DNA of 64,000 nt, taken from assembly GCA_028284415.1 (NCBI GenBank), contig JANQRU010000001.1, forward strand, positions 806,001 to 870,000, in the 5' to 3' direction. Position 1 is the stretch's first letter. Each line of letters opens with the position of its first letter. The position numbers were made by a program, and so were the translations under genes. Source of the stretch: Pyrinomonadaceae bacterium. GTDB taxonomy: Bacteria; Acidobacteriota; Blastocatellia; Pyrinomonadales; Pyrinomonadaceae. The notes below the pieces were generated by a model. The model searched no databases. It was not told the origin of the DNA and saw only the letters and a list, made by a program, of their open reading frames with translations. Shown here piece by piece: positions 24,934 to 33,355 of this stretch.

Positions 24934-25854
24934 TCACTTTTTCTTAGTGTTACATTGAATTGATTTTTCTTTTGCTTTAGGAATTTTGTAGCTTATTTCA
25001 ATAACTTGTGTTGGCTGACCTTTTCTTTCATATACTTCAAATTCCACTCCATCAATTTCATTTCTATAATACTTATTGAATGCCAAGTGGACATCATTGA
25101 ACTTCCTATACCTTTCTTTTTTCCATTCAAAGGCACTGAGCTTTGGATTTCCAATCATTGTTACGGTATATCTAATAATTGTATCTTTCGGTATATTGTA
25201 TTTTCCCTAATTATCATTACTACAAGGCTCTTCTGAATAAACTACTGAAACTAATACATTTTTTGTTTCATAATCAACAAAGTTTCCTTTATTTTTGCTT
25301 TTTAATTGTATTAACCTTTCGAATTCAACTCGATTCATCTTTAATGGTAAAACGCCCTTCCAGCCTTCTTCAATATCAAAGGGACATATCTTTTTCTCAC
25401 AATCTTTGGCAGGAAAAATACTGATTTCTCTTATCCATTTCTCTTTAGACTTTTCTACTACAAGCAGTTCTATTCCTTTTTTCTCATTAGTATAAACTAA
25501 ATCAAGGGTATCGTTACTTCTAATTGTGTAATCGGAAAAGTCTCTTTCAAAATCCTTAAGCTTTAAATTTAAAAAATTCAATGAAAAAGCCATTGAAACG
25601 ACTTTTCCCCTTTCCACATTCCATTTATCCATTCCTGTAGAAAAATTAACATATAAGGTATAGGCGGTAAGTCTATACCTAGAGAAAGGAATCTCACACT
25701 CTTTGACTTTAAAGACTCGCTTAATGTCTTCACAGTCAGACTTTAGAAGAACTATTTTCTGCCATATGTATTCTTTTTCAGAACTCTGTGGATACACACT
25801 AATTGCCAAAACAATCACGCAAAAAATAGCTATTATGAGTTTTTCCTTTGGCAT
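24934..25854 (-). pseudogene. Exported hypothetical protein interrupted by an in-frame TAG
   Basis: The frame from the ATG at 25854 (MPKEKLIIAIFCVIVLA, a signal peptide) runs to TAG at 25209-25207 and then continues open in the same frame for 90 codons to 24934. Before the stop: GWKGVLPLKMNRVEFERLI, then VSVVYSEEPCSNDN. After it: GKYNIPKDTIIRYTV, FEWKKERYRKF and VEFEVYERKGQ. The spacing from the TAG to the next ATG (25158) is 51 bases, so no frameshift is needed. The post-stop segment reads like the normal end of this secreted family. It may be a recent nonsense mutation, a readthrough site or a sequencing error. Confidence 0.72.
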
Positions 25855-25883
25855 AATTTCAGTTGAATTAATCTGAATACTAT

Positions 25884-26846
25884 CTACAAATCTTCCCAAC
25901 CAGATTTAGAGCGAGCCGTAAGAACTAAGCCTAAGCTGGCGGCAAATAATACGAAGACTGCAAGTGTCCAGATATATGGGATTGAGAGAAGAAGTGTCCA
26001 GATGAATGCACCAACCAGAACTGCAATCGTTTCTGAGGGTTTCTTTTCTGATGAGAACTTTTTGAGAATCCATTTTCCGAGTGAAACTTGGAGTGTTACC
26101 CGACCAAAGACATAAGCAAGCATAATTAGTGCGAATGCCATAATTCCGACGATTGCACCAATGTAGCTTGGTAAAAAACCAAAACTTACGATCACACCAA
26201 TGGTTGAAACAGTAAACGCTAAGGCTCCGATACCAAGGACTTTTAGCGTTGAGAGTTGAAATCTTGCGACAGAACGGCTAACAGCATTTGGTGTGATGGT
26301 CGTTAAGCCTAAACCGATTGCAAACCAAAATAAAAGCGAAAGAATTCTTTGAACTATAAAACTCCAAGACAAAGTTGGAGAGAAAATCTGTGATGGATTT
26401 TTTGTCATGTTGCGGAGTTCTTCTTCATAACCCGCATACATAACCGTTTCTTTTCCCTTGTTTCGCAAAGGAGATTTAGCTTCCGGCAGATATTTTCCAC
26501 CTAAGATAATTACATCACCACCGATGAAGCCATTTTCTTTTTGAATGACAGATCCGCCGACCGTTGCCACATCGCCATCTACTTTTCCTTTGATGATGAC
26601 ATCACCACCAAATGAAAGAACGCCTTTTGCTCTTTTTTCGACAATTACTTTTTTACCAAAAGCAAAAATCTCCATCTCTGGAGCGTCGTTTACGATCAAA
26701 GTGTTTTCGTCGGGTTGTGTAAGATTTGTTTGTGAATAAATTGAAAGGGCTAAAAAGATTATGGTTAAGAAAATGCAGAAAAGTTGTCGCCCTGAAGCAA
26801 TCTGAGGAATGTAAATTTCTTGTCTTAGTGCATCTGTCAAAACCAA
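25884..26846 (-). CDS. Bactofilin-like polymer-forming domain fused to a membrane domain
   Basis: 320 residues. Starts at TTG 26846, four bases after the anti-sigma stop; no better ATG is near. A hydrophobic signal/anchor (about 22-38) is followed by right-handed-helix-like repeats (GVLSFGGDVIIKGKVDGDVA, VGGSVIQKENGFIGGDVIIL; about 70-120) as in bactofilin/polymer-forming proteins. From about residue 165 four or five transmembrane helices follow. This exported 'polymer-forming plus membrane' layout is often coded next to ECF sigma/anti-sigma pairs. A role in envelope structure or stress is inferred. Confidence 0.75.
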   Translation of the reverse strand: MVLTDALRQEIYIPQIASGRQLFCIFLTIIFLALSIYSQTNLTQPDENTLIVNDAPEMEIFAFGKKVIVEKRAKGVLSFGGDVIIKGKVDGDVATVGGSVIQKENGFIGGDVIILGGKYLPEAKSPLRNKGKETVMYAGYEEELRNMTKNPSQIFSPTLSWSFIVQRILSLLFWFAIGLGLTTITPNAVSRSVARFQLSTLKVLGIGALAFTVSTIGVIVSFGFLPSYIGAIVGIMAFALIMLAYVFGRVTLQVSLGKWILKKFSSEKKPSETIAVLVGAFIWTLLLSIPYIWTLAVFVLFAASLGLVLTARSKSGWEDL

Positions 26847-26850
26847 ACAA

Positions 26851-27432
26851 TTAAGAGCGATTAAATCGCAAAACCATCCTTGAGAGTACTAAAAACATCA
26901 TTGCCAAAAAGGCTAAAATAAAAAATAGACTTAAAGCCGAACTATATACAAAATGATGACTTAAAGCACGTAAAATTACAGCAAAGCCTAAAGCAACATT
27001 GTGAATCGTATGCCAGATAAAACCGCCAACCGCTAAGAATTGATTTGTAAATTTATCAACTGCAAACCAGACAGTTTCGAGTTCGGTACCTAAACCAATT
27101 ACAACTAACAAAATCAAAACCGCCGAAATAAAAAATGCCAGCGGACGCTCTTTAGATTCTCTTAATCCGCTTACATCACTTTCGGCTTTAGCTTTAATTA
27201 CTTTCGTGAAATTTTCTGGTAGTTCCAGATCATCAGGCTCTTCGTCAAGAAAAATTTCTAAACTTGTCGAGACCATTTTTTGGGCATTGAGTTCGTCAGA
27301 GCAAATCTTGCAATTTGCCATATGCATATCCAAATCCATTTCTTCACGCGGAGAAAGCTCGCCATCTAAATAAGCGACGACCTCTTCGCGTGGGCAACAA
27401 ATGCCTTCAAGTTTTTCGGACTGCAAATTCAT
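26851..27432 (-). CDS. Anti-sigma factor with zf-HC2 zinc finger
   Basis: 193 residues. The N-terminal zf-HC2 domain reads EEVVAYLDGELSPREEMDLD then H37-xxx-C41-xx-C44 (HMANCKIC), with an upstream CC at 12-13 as a likely further ligand. Three hydrophobic segments follow (about 98-118, 135-160 and 165-188), so it is membrane anchored. It should bind and inhibit the ECF sigma factor encoded two genes upstream and release it on an envelope signal. Confidence 0.85.
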   Translation of the reverse strand: MNLQSEKLEGICCPREEVVAYLDGELSPREEMDLDMHMANCKICSDELNAQKMVSTSLEIFLDEEPDDLELPENFTKVIKAKAESDVSGLRESKERPLAFFISAVLILLVVIGLGTELETVWFAVDKFTNQFLAVGGFIWHTIHNVALGFAVILRALSHHFVYSSALSLFFILAFLAMMFLVLSRMVLRFNRS

Positions 27433-27435
27433 AAA

Positions 27436-27858
27436 TTATTTTAAGAATTTTATATTCATTGGATATTCCCAATGCTCGCCATCATTTGCTTTAAGAGCTG
27501 CAATTATTGAAAAAGTTATGCTTGCAATAATAAGTCCCAGAAAGACAAGAAAGTTAACAAAGATGACAAAGAATCCAATAACAAAAAATGTCAAGAAAAT
27601 ACCAAAAATCAAAATAACAAAATTAATGAGATGATATATTGTTGAGGTTATAATCCAATTTGTGGCTTCCTTGCCGTGTAAATCCAGAGCAGGCATTTCA
27701 TCTTTTTTCGTTTGCCAAATTGCAATTGAAATTATATATCCCAGAGGATAAAAAATTAGATTAGCCAGATGAGAAATATGTAAAAACACCCCCATCTGTT
27801 TTTCCTCAGGGGTTCTCAAAAGTGTATTTTGTTGGTATTCAATAAAATCTTTATCCAT
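27436..27858 (-). CDS. DUF4870 membrane protein
   Basis: 140 residues. The pattern HISHLANLIFYPLGYIISIA, then TKKDEMPALDLHGKEATNW and two further helices fits DUF4870 (the HGKEATN signature is clear). It sits between the sigma factor (7 bp upstream) and the anti-sigma factor (3 bp downstream) and must be cotranscribed with both. Function unknown; the position suggests a link to the same envelope response. Confidence 0.85.
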   Translation of the reverse strand: MDKDFIEYQQNTLLRTPEEKQMGVFLHISHLANLIFYPLGYIISIAIWQTKKDEMPALDLHGKEATNWIITSTIYHLINFVILIFGIFLTFFVIGFFVIFVNFLVFLGLIIASITFSIIAALKANDGEHWEYPMNIKFLK

Positions 27859-27865
27859 AATACCT

Positions 27866-28471
27866 TTAAATTTCGCTTATTCCTCGCTCAACAAACATTT
27901 CACGCATCATTTCTCTGGCACGGAACAATCTGTTTTTCACCGTTCCTAAAGGCAAATCTGTAATTTCAGCGATTTCCCCATAACTCATATCCTTTGAATG
28001 CCTCAAAACTATCAATTCTCTGTAAACCGCCGGAAGACATTTTACTACTGATTCGATCTCCGTCCGCCATTCGCTCGTTTGCCTGTTTTGTTCAGGCGTA
28101 GGAATAGTGCTTTCAAGTTGGAGTTCATACGTTCCATCCTGATTTTCAGTTTCCAAACTTTGTAATTTTTTTGAGTTTCGACGGATGTAATCAATCGCCG
28201 CATTATGGGCGATGCGATAGAGCCAGGTTGAGAATTTGTAATCCGAACTATAGCGTTCAAGCGATTTGTAAACTTTGATAAAGACTTCTTGCGTGACGTC
28301 TAGCGAAGCATCGTAATCATTAAGCATACGGTAAACGTAGCTAACAATCGGTCTTTGGTAGCGGCTGACGAGTTCTTCAAAGCTATCTTCACGTCCCGAA
28401 ATCGCCCGTGTTATAAGCTCTACGTCGGTTAGTTCTTTTATTTTATTTATTGCAATTGCTTTGGTAGTCAT
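27866..28471 (-). CDS. ECF RNA polymerase sigma factor, RpoE-like
   Basis: 201 residues. Sigma region 2: DSFEELVSRYQRPIVSYVYR, DVTQEVFIKVYKSL and KFSTWLYRIAHNAAIDYIRR. Region 4: CLPAVYRELIVLRHSKDMSY, then EIAEITDLPLGTVKNRLFRA. Regions 1.1 and 3 are absent, as in ECF factors. First gene of a four-gene unit with DUF4870, the zf-HC2 anti-sigma factor and the bactofilin-like protein. The N-terminal ~12 residues before LTDVELI may be over-called. Confidence 0.93.
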   Translation of the reverse strand: MTTKAIAINKIKELTDVELITRAISGREDSFEELVSRYQRPIVSYVYRMLNDYDASLDVTQEVFIKVYKSLERYSSDYKFSTWLYRIAHNAAIDYIRRNSKKLQSLETENQDGTYELQLESTIPTPEQNRQTSEWRTEIESVVKCLPAVYRELIVLRHSKDMSYGEIAEITDLPLGTVKNRLFRAREMMREMFVERGISEI

Positions 28472-28482
28472 GATGCAAAGTA

Positions 28483-28511
28483 ATTACGCTTTTTTCGCTA
28501 CGAATGTTTCA
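28483..28511 (-). promoter_or_regulatory. Possible ECF-type autoregulatory promoter
   Basis: On the minus strand TGAAAC (28511-28506) and CGTAAT (28488-28483) are 17 bases apart, a little like ECF -35 GAAC and -10 CGTA elements, very close to the sigma-factor ATG. The resulting leader would be only a few bases long. Weak candidate. Confidence 0.22.
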
Positions 28512-28553
28512 GAAAAGTTTAGAACAATTTGTGTTAAATATAAAGCGTTTTTT

Positions 28554-29489
28554 TTATCTAAAACCAAGCGACGCAATACCGGCAGGGGCGGCTACCTCAT
28601 CAAAACTAAGATTACTTGCAGGAATATTTAAGCCGACATCTTCTGCTCTTAAAATATCTAACGTTTCACCGAGAGCTTCAGCCGTAATTTCTCTCAATCT
28701 CTCAGGGACAAAATCTTTCCCAACGACAAGCAATTTGTTTAAGAGATTTTCGTCAGAATCAACAGAAAATTTGTCTTGGTAATATACAAGCAGACGATAA
28801 ATCTCATCGTCTCTTTCATTTTCCGAGCAAGTCACCGAACGAACTACGGATGGTTCAGTTCCACGTAGTAGCATTGCCGTAAATCCGTCACTCTGTGAGC
28901 TAATCAAAAGTGAATCGCCATCGCTGACCGGATTTGTCAGCCACTTTGACTCGCTAACCGCACGTGGCAATACCAACCCTGCTTGCCAATTCATTCTTTC
29001 AAAAAGAGTTTCGTATTCATCAATAACGCTTAATCTTACTGCCGTCGCAAAATATCTGGTTTTACCATTTGCATCAGGTGAAATTTTTTCGCGTGAAACT
29101 CTTAATTCTCCTGAAGGAACTCCAAAACTTGTTTCAGCTTTCCACTCTAAAACTTCTTCTTTTTCACTTTTTGAAGCAGGTTCATCTTCTAGAGTTAAAA
29201 TAGCTGTGCGGGCTGTATTAGATGGAAGCGATACTGACCAGCGTTTATTTTTTAGAAGACCTGCATTTGTTACGGCTTCTTCTAGCAAGACAAGCATCTC
29301 GTTTTGGTTTGAGATATTTCTATCTTTGAAGTCAGGCACTAACAATCCATAAGGTAATTCGACCAAGGCTGCTTGTTTGATTCCAAAACGACCTCTTCCT
29401 TCTTTTTGCAAAGCTAAAGCGGTAATGGATTCTTGTCCCAGACCAAGTGCCGCACGTGGAAAATTTGGTTGTAATAAGCTGCTAAACAT
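28554..29489 (-). CDS. PilM-like actin-fold protein of the secretion/pilus operon
   Basis: 311 residues. AALGLGQESITALALQKEG at the start, WSVSLPSNTARTAILTLED and VLEWKAETSFGVPSGELR resemble PilM/GspL-cytoplasmic actin-like domains that join the inner-membrane platform to PilN-type partners. No transmembrane helix is apparent. It is the last gene of the GspF-GspE-secretin-pseudopilin operon, three bases after the GspG-like gene. PilN and PilO homologues are not adjacent. Confidence 0.75.
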   Translation of the reverse strand: MFSSLLQPNFPRAALGLGQESITALALQKEGRGRFGIKQAALVELPYGLLVPDFKDRNISNQNEMLVLLEEAVTNAGLLKNKRWSVSLPSNTARTAILTLEDEPASKSEKEEVLEWKAETSFGVPSGELRVSREKISPDANGKTRYFATAVRLSVIDEYETLFERMNWQAGLVLPRAVSESKWLTNPVSDGDSLLISSQSDGFTAMLLRGTEPSVVRSVTCSENERDDEIYRLLVYYQDKFSVDSDENLLNKLLVVGKDFVPERLREITAEALGETLDILRAEDVGLNIPASNLSFDEVAAPAGIASLGFR

Positions 29490-29492
29490 AAA

Positions 29493-29936
29493 TTAATAAT
29501 CGCTGTATGGCGTCCCGTTACTATCCTCTCCATCAGCTAAACTTTTGACACTTGTTAATCCCTGCTCACCTTCAAAAGAATTAGGGTCTTCGCCCTGAAT
29601 TTCCTGCCATTCGCTCTCTTCTGTAATTGGGTCTTTTGGTATTTCACGCAAGTATTTTGCGTCAACTAAATCTTGTAAACTTTCAGGAAGTCTCCCTTTG
29701 TCAGCAGCGTACTGGTCAATTGAACGTCTCATCTGCCAGAGATTTTCTTTCAGAACGGTTTCACGTGCGTGTTGAACACTCGTGCGATAGGTTGGAATTG
29801 CGACTGAAAGTAGAATTATGAGAATAAACATCGCAATCAGAAGCTCAAGCAACGAAAACCCTGCTTGAAACTTTGATTCGCGTTGGGCGATCCGCAATTT
29901 AATTTTTAATTTAATTATCTGATTCTCTAATTTCAT
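29493..29936 (-). CDS. Type II secretion major pseudopilin (GspG-like)
   Basis: 147 residues. A prepilin signal ends at G26 before FSLLELLIAM, with the conserved Glu at +5, followed by one hydrophobic helix. YAADKGRLPESLQDLVDAKY and EIPKDPITEESEW match the GspG calcium-loop/C-terminal part, and the protein ends PYSDY. It should be cleaved and N-methylated by a prepilin peptidase that is not in the window. Confidence 0.87.
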   Translation of the reverse strand: MKLENQIIKLKIKLRIAQRESKFQAGFSLLELLIAMFILIILLSVAIPTYRTSVQHARETVLKENLWQMRRSIDQYAADKGRLPESLQDLVDAKYLREIPKDPITEESEWQEIQGEDPNSFEGEQGLTSVKSLADGEDSNGTPYSDY

Positions 29937-29937
29937 T

Positions 29938-30597
29938 TTACCAATCGCTGTATTTTTCTCCGTTTAGAGCTTCGGCGTCCGAACTGGAACGTATATCAAA
30001 AACATTTACCTGATCCCAACTGCCTGAATCCTCAGTCTGAAAGGAAGAACGTAATTCCCAATCTGATTCTCCCGTCATTGGATCAATAGGCATTTCTCGC
30101 AGATAAACTTTTGTTTTTTCTTCCAAATCATTTAATTCAGTAGCGTTTCGTGTATCACCACCTAAACCTGCTCCACCTGTAGATGATGCAGGCAGACCTC
30201 TCGGCTTGACCTTCACACCTTGAACAAGAACATCCAATGATGGTGGATAACGGTCAAGATTGTCAGTCGTAAAAATCGTGCAGTCATCAATCACGACACG
30301 ACTCCTCGGATCAGCAGGAACACTTCTTTGAACATTTGTTCTAGCTGTCGTTGCCGATGTTCCGGTCGTTCCCTGTGGACATGAGCCTACTGTGTCCCGT
30401 TTGAATTCATCAATCGCATTTCTGACATCTCTCAAAGTTTGTCTCAAACGCAATTCTTTTTGACGCTTAACAGCATTTTGAACTAGCGGAATAGTTCCTA
30501 AAACTAAAATCGAAAGCACAGCTAATGTTATGACCAATTCAAGCAAAGTATAGCCATCTTCGAGTTTTATCTTTTGTAAACAAAACTTTGATCTCAT
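29938..30597 (-). CDS. Type II secretion pseudopilin, longer paralogue
   Basis: 219 residues. Prepilin cleavage is expected after G15 in LEDG|YTLLELVITL, with Glu at +5. The C-terminal half contains YLREMPIDPMTGESDWELRS and ends EKYSDW, like the neighbouring GspG-like protein, but a ~70-residue insert with two cysteines separates helix and tail. Probably a second major-type or minor pseudopilin. Begins 3 bp after the secretin stop. Confidence 0.85.
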   Translation of the reverse strand: MRSKFCLQKIKLEDGYTLLELVITLAVLSILVLGTIPLVQNAVKRQKELRLRQTLRDVRNAIDEFKRDTVGSCPQGTTGTSATTARTNVQRSVPADPRSRVVIDDCTIFTTDNLDRYPPSLDVLVQGVKVKPRGLPASSTGGAGLGGDTRNATELNDLEEKTKVYLREMPIDPMTGESDWELRSSFQTEDSGSWDQVNVFDIRSSSDAEALNGEKYSDW

Positions 30598-30600
30598 TTA

Positions 30601-33147
30601 CTAAAAATTAATTTCAAAACTATCACCATCAGCCGTCAGAATATTCAGAATTTCTGCATCAAATTCAATATTTGGTGTCCCGTCTTTTAGTGCCTCAATC
30701 TCAACATAAGCCATTATGCCTGAACTATTTTCTGAAACATCTTTTGAAGAAGATAGATTAACGTATAATTTACCGTTTTGATTTAAGAACGGTTTCGCAT
30801 TAGTTTGTGCCAAATTGGCTCCAAAAACATCTCCATAACCGATACTTTTTACTGCTATTTGTGTTTCATCAAATTTTAGCCCCAAAATCGCCGAACGAAA
30901 CGCCTTGGCACTTCTGACCATGATCGCAAATTTAGTTTTCTCACCTGCCTTCATCGGTTTGAATTTAGGCAAAAACTGTAAAACAGCCTTAGGCATTATA
31001 TTTTTCTTCACGAAGCTATTTGATTTTGGCTTTTCTTCAACTTTTTCAGCAATTCTGCTTGAGTTATCTTCTGCCTTTAACCAAGTCTCATTCAATTTCA
31101 GAGTCTTTGTTGAATTATCAATCGGTTTCAATTTTGAAACTGCTGCCGATTTATCGTCAGGCTTTGAAACGGTCTTTTCTTCAGGCTTATCTACAGTTTT
31201 ACTTTCTTCTACAGGTGCTTTTGTTTTTTGTGATGTAGCATTATTTGTGCTTGATTTAACGTAAGTCGGACCTGTAACTTTCTGGTCAGGTAACTGGATT
31301 TTTGGATTCTTAGGTAATTTTCTGGCAAGTGCTAATTGTTCCTGCACCTCCTCACGAATTAAAAGTGCTTCAAGTGAACTGCTGGTCGGAACAGCTAAAC
31401 TTCCCGTCGGGCGTTCAACTACATCTTCAGGCAATATTGCAGGTGCTCTAATAACCCTTGGTGTTACAGCGATTACTATATCAACCTCTCGATTATCTCT
31501 TGTCGGAGCAGTAAATAAACGTCCGATGATTGGAATTAAACCAAGCAGAGGAAGCCCTTCGCGCCCACGACTTTCAACTCCTTGTGCGACGCTTGCAAGC
31601 AATAAAGTCTTGTTATTTTGAATTCTTGCCGTCCCTTTAATTGTTCTTTCGGTAAATGTCGGTGTTAATGTTCCTGCGTTAACAACATCTTTCGATTCGA
31701 TTTCCATCGCCACCTGAACATCCTGATTCGGAAAAACAATCGGCTTGAATTTGAGTGTTAAACCAACTTGTTCATAGTTAATTACAGGAAAGCCATTTCC
31801 AAACGCATTGTTGTTGTTATTTCCCGTGTTTGTTCCTCCAGTAAAAGGAATTACACTCGCAGTTTGAACAGGAACTCTTTGTCCAATCCGTGCAGATGAG
31901 TCTTCATTATTGAATGAATGAATCTGAGTTGAAGCAATCAGTTTGGTTCGATTCTTAGACTGCAATGCAGCAATTGCTGAACCAGGAATTAAAAGCCCAA
32001 CACCAAGTGCTGTTGGCGGATTGATTCCTAAAACATCTGTAATTGCATTTCTATTTCCACTTGAAACTATCCCGCTACTTGATCCTCCCAAATTTGTCAG
32101 AGCCGCTCTATTTCCTAGCTGATTACCAATTTGCAGTAAATCATTTTTGGAAACCTCATAAATTTGAACGTCCATAACGACTTCTGCACGATCTTTGTCT
32201 AGAGATTTAACCAATTTGCTGATCAAACGCATATTCTCAGCCGTGTCACGAATCGTTATGCTATTTGTATCTTCATCAACCAAAACGTTGGTTGGTGTTC
32301 TTCCAGGCTGAGCCGGAATTGCAGCTTTAACCAGAGTTGAAACATCCTTGGGGTTGGCGTTTGAAAGATAGAATGTTTTCAAAACTAACTGTTGAAAAAA
32401 TTGTCGGCGGTTTGAGTTTGCCACTAAAATTGTTCGAGGTCCGACTTTTTCAAAAAATAAACTTTCTTGCAGGAAAATATAATCAAGAGCCTTTGCCGCT
32501 GTAACATTTTTCAATTCAATTTTGATTCTTCTGGGTGAACGAAAACTTGCCGTGTCGAATAAAACATTTAGGTCTAAATCTTTGGCTAATTTCCTGACGA
32601 TGTATTGCAAATCTACTCCGCTTGGAAATGGTACATCCGTTAAAACATCATACTTTGCAGGAATTACAATATTTGCCGGAAGGTCTTTTTTGGTTAACCC
32701 AGCTTGAACAAGGCGTATGTCATCGGGTTCGTCAGATTCTTCTTTTTTGCCGTCAAGTAATTCTTTCTGCAGCCTGACCATCCGAGCCATCTCTGCTTTC
32801 GCCAGTTCGTTTACGGGATCATAAGCATAAGCTTTTCTAAAAGCTATGTAAGCACCGCTATAATCTTTTTCCTCAGCCAGCATTCTGCCACGCTTCATAA
32901 ACATTTGTGAGGCATTGAATAAAGCACGTCTATAATGCAACCGGTACTCTGGATTTTTAGGATTATCCGCAACTGCCAAGGCAAACGCTTCGACAGCTTT
33001 ATCCCATTCTTCAGCAATTTCGTGCTTGATTCCTTTTTTGAAATGTTTTTTACCTTCGCCGCGAAATGCCAGAGTTGTCATTGGCAAAAGCAGACAGACG
33101 AGTAAAAATAAGTTTAGTGAAAAACGTAAATAGGCTTTGATTTTCAT
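30601..33147 (-). CDS. Secretin (GspD/PilQ-like) with TPR N-terminus and cohesin-like C-terminus
   Basis: 848 residues with a signal peptide (about 1-28). Two TPR-like repeats (KHFKKGIKHEIAEEWDKAVE to about 125) precede secretin N-domains (about 180-360: DLQYIVRKLAKDLDLNVLFD, FYLSNANPKDVSTLVKA). The secretin channel domain has VGLTLKFKPIVFPNQDVQVA and LPLLGLIPIIGRLF (about 400-590). A charged linker leads to a cohesin-like beta domain (about 720-848: FRSAILGLKFDETQIAVKSI, GIMAYVEIEAL). It would form the outer-membrane pore. Confidence 0.9.
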   Translation of the reverse strand: MKIKAYLRFSLNLFLLVCLLLPMTTLAFRGEGKKHFKKGIKHEIAEEWDKAVEAFALAVADNPKNPEYRLHYRRALFNASQMFMKRGRMLAEEKDYSGAYIAFRKAYAYDPVNELAKAEMARMVRLQKELLDGKKEESDEPDDIRLVQAGLTKKDLPANIVIPAKYDVLTDVPFPSGVDLQYIVRKLAKDLDLNVLFDTASFRSPRRIKIELKNVTAAKALDYIFLQESLFFEKVGPRTILVANSNRRQFFQQLVLKTFYLSNANPKDVSTLVKAAIPAQPGRTPTNVLVDEDTNSITIRDTAENMRLISKLVKSLDKDRAEVVMDVQIYEVSKNDLLQIGNQLGNRAALTNLGGSSSGIVSSGNRNAITDVLGINPPTALGVGLLIPGSAIAALQSKNRTKLIASTQIHSFNNEDSSARIGQRVPVQTASVIPFTGGTNTGNNNNNAFGNGFPVINYEQVGLTLKFKPIVFPNQDVQVAMEIESKDVVNAGTLTPTFTERTIKGTARIQNNKTLLLASVAQGVESRGREGLPLLGLIPIIGRLFTAPTRDNREVDIVIAVTPRVIRAPAILPEDVVERPTGSLAVPTSSSLEALLIREEVQEQLALARKLPKNPKIQLPDQKVTGPTYVKSSTNNATSQKTKAPVEESKTVDKPEEKTVSKPDDKSAAVSKLKPIDNSTKTLKLNETWLKAEDNSSRIAEKVEEKPKSNSFVKKNIMPKAVLQFLPKFKPMKAGEKTKFAIMVRSAKAFRSAILGLKFDETQIAVKSIGYGDVFGANLAQTNAKPFLNQNGKLYVNLSSSKDVSENSSGIMAYVEIEALKDGTPNIEFDAEILNILTADGDSFEINF

Positions 33148-33355
33148 GATATTTTATTTGGGATTCCGTATTAAGATTCGCTTAAAACAAGCAAACAGAT
33201 TTCTTTTCCGTTGTGTTTACACGCGATTATGAGAGCAAAGTTCCAAAATGGTTGGGTAGCTACCGAGCAAATAGCTATATATATTTTCCGTTTATTGCGA
33301 AAAAAAATCAACTTTTTTTTGCACTTGACTAAGCTCCACAAATTTCAAAAAGCTC

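Noticed and set aside
25006..25495. Overlapping + strand open frames opposite the secreted paralogues
   Set aside because: They are antisense to a better-supported minus-strand gene, lack family similarity and reflect AT-rich composition.
33225..33290. c-di-GMP (GEMM) riboswitch in the secretin leader
   Set aside because: Only a loose resemblance on the plus strand, opposite to the gene it would control; conserved elements are not all present.
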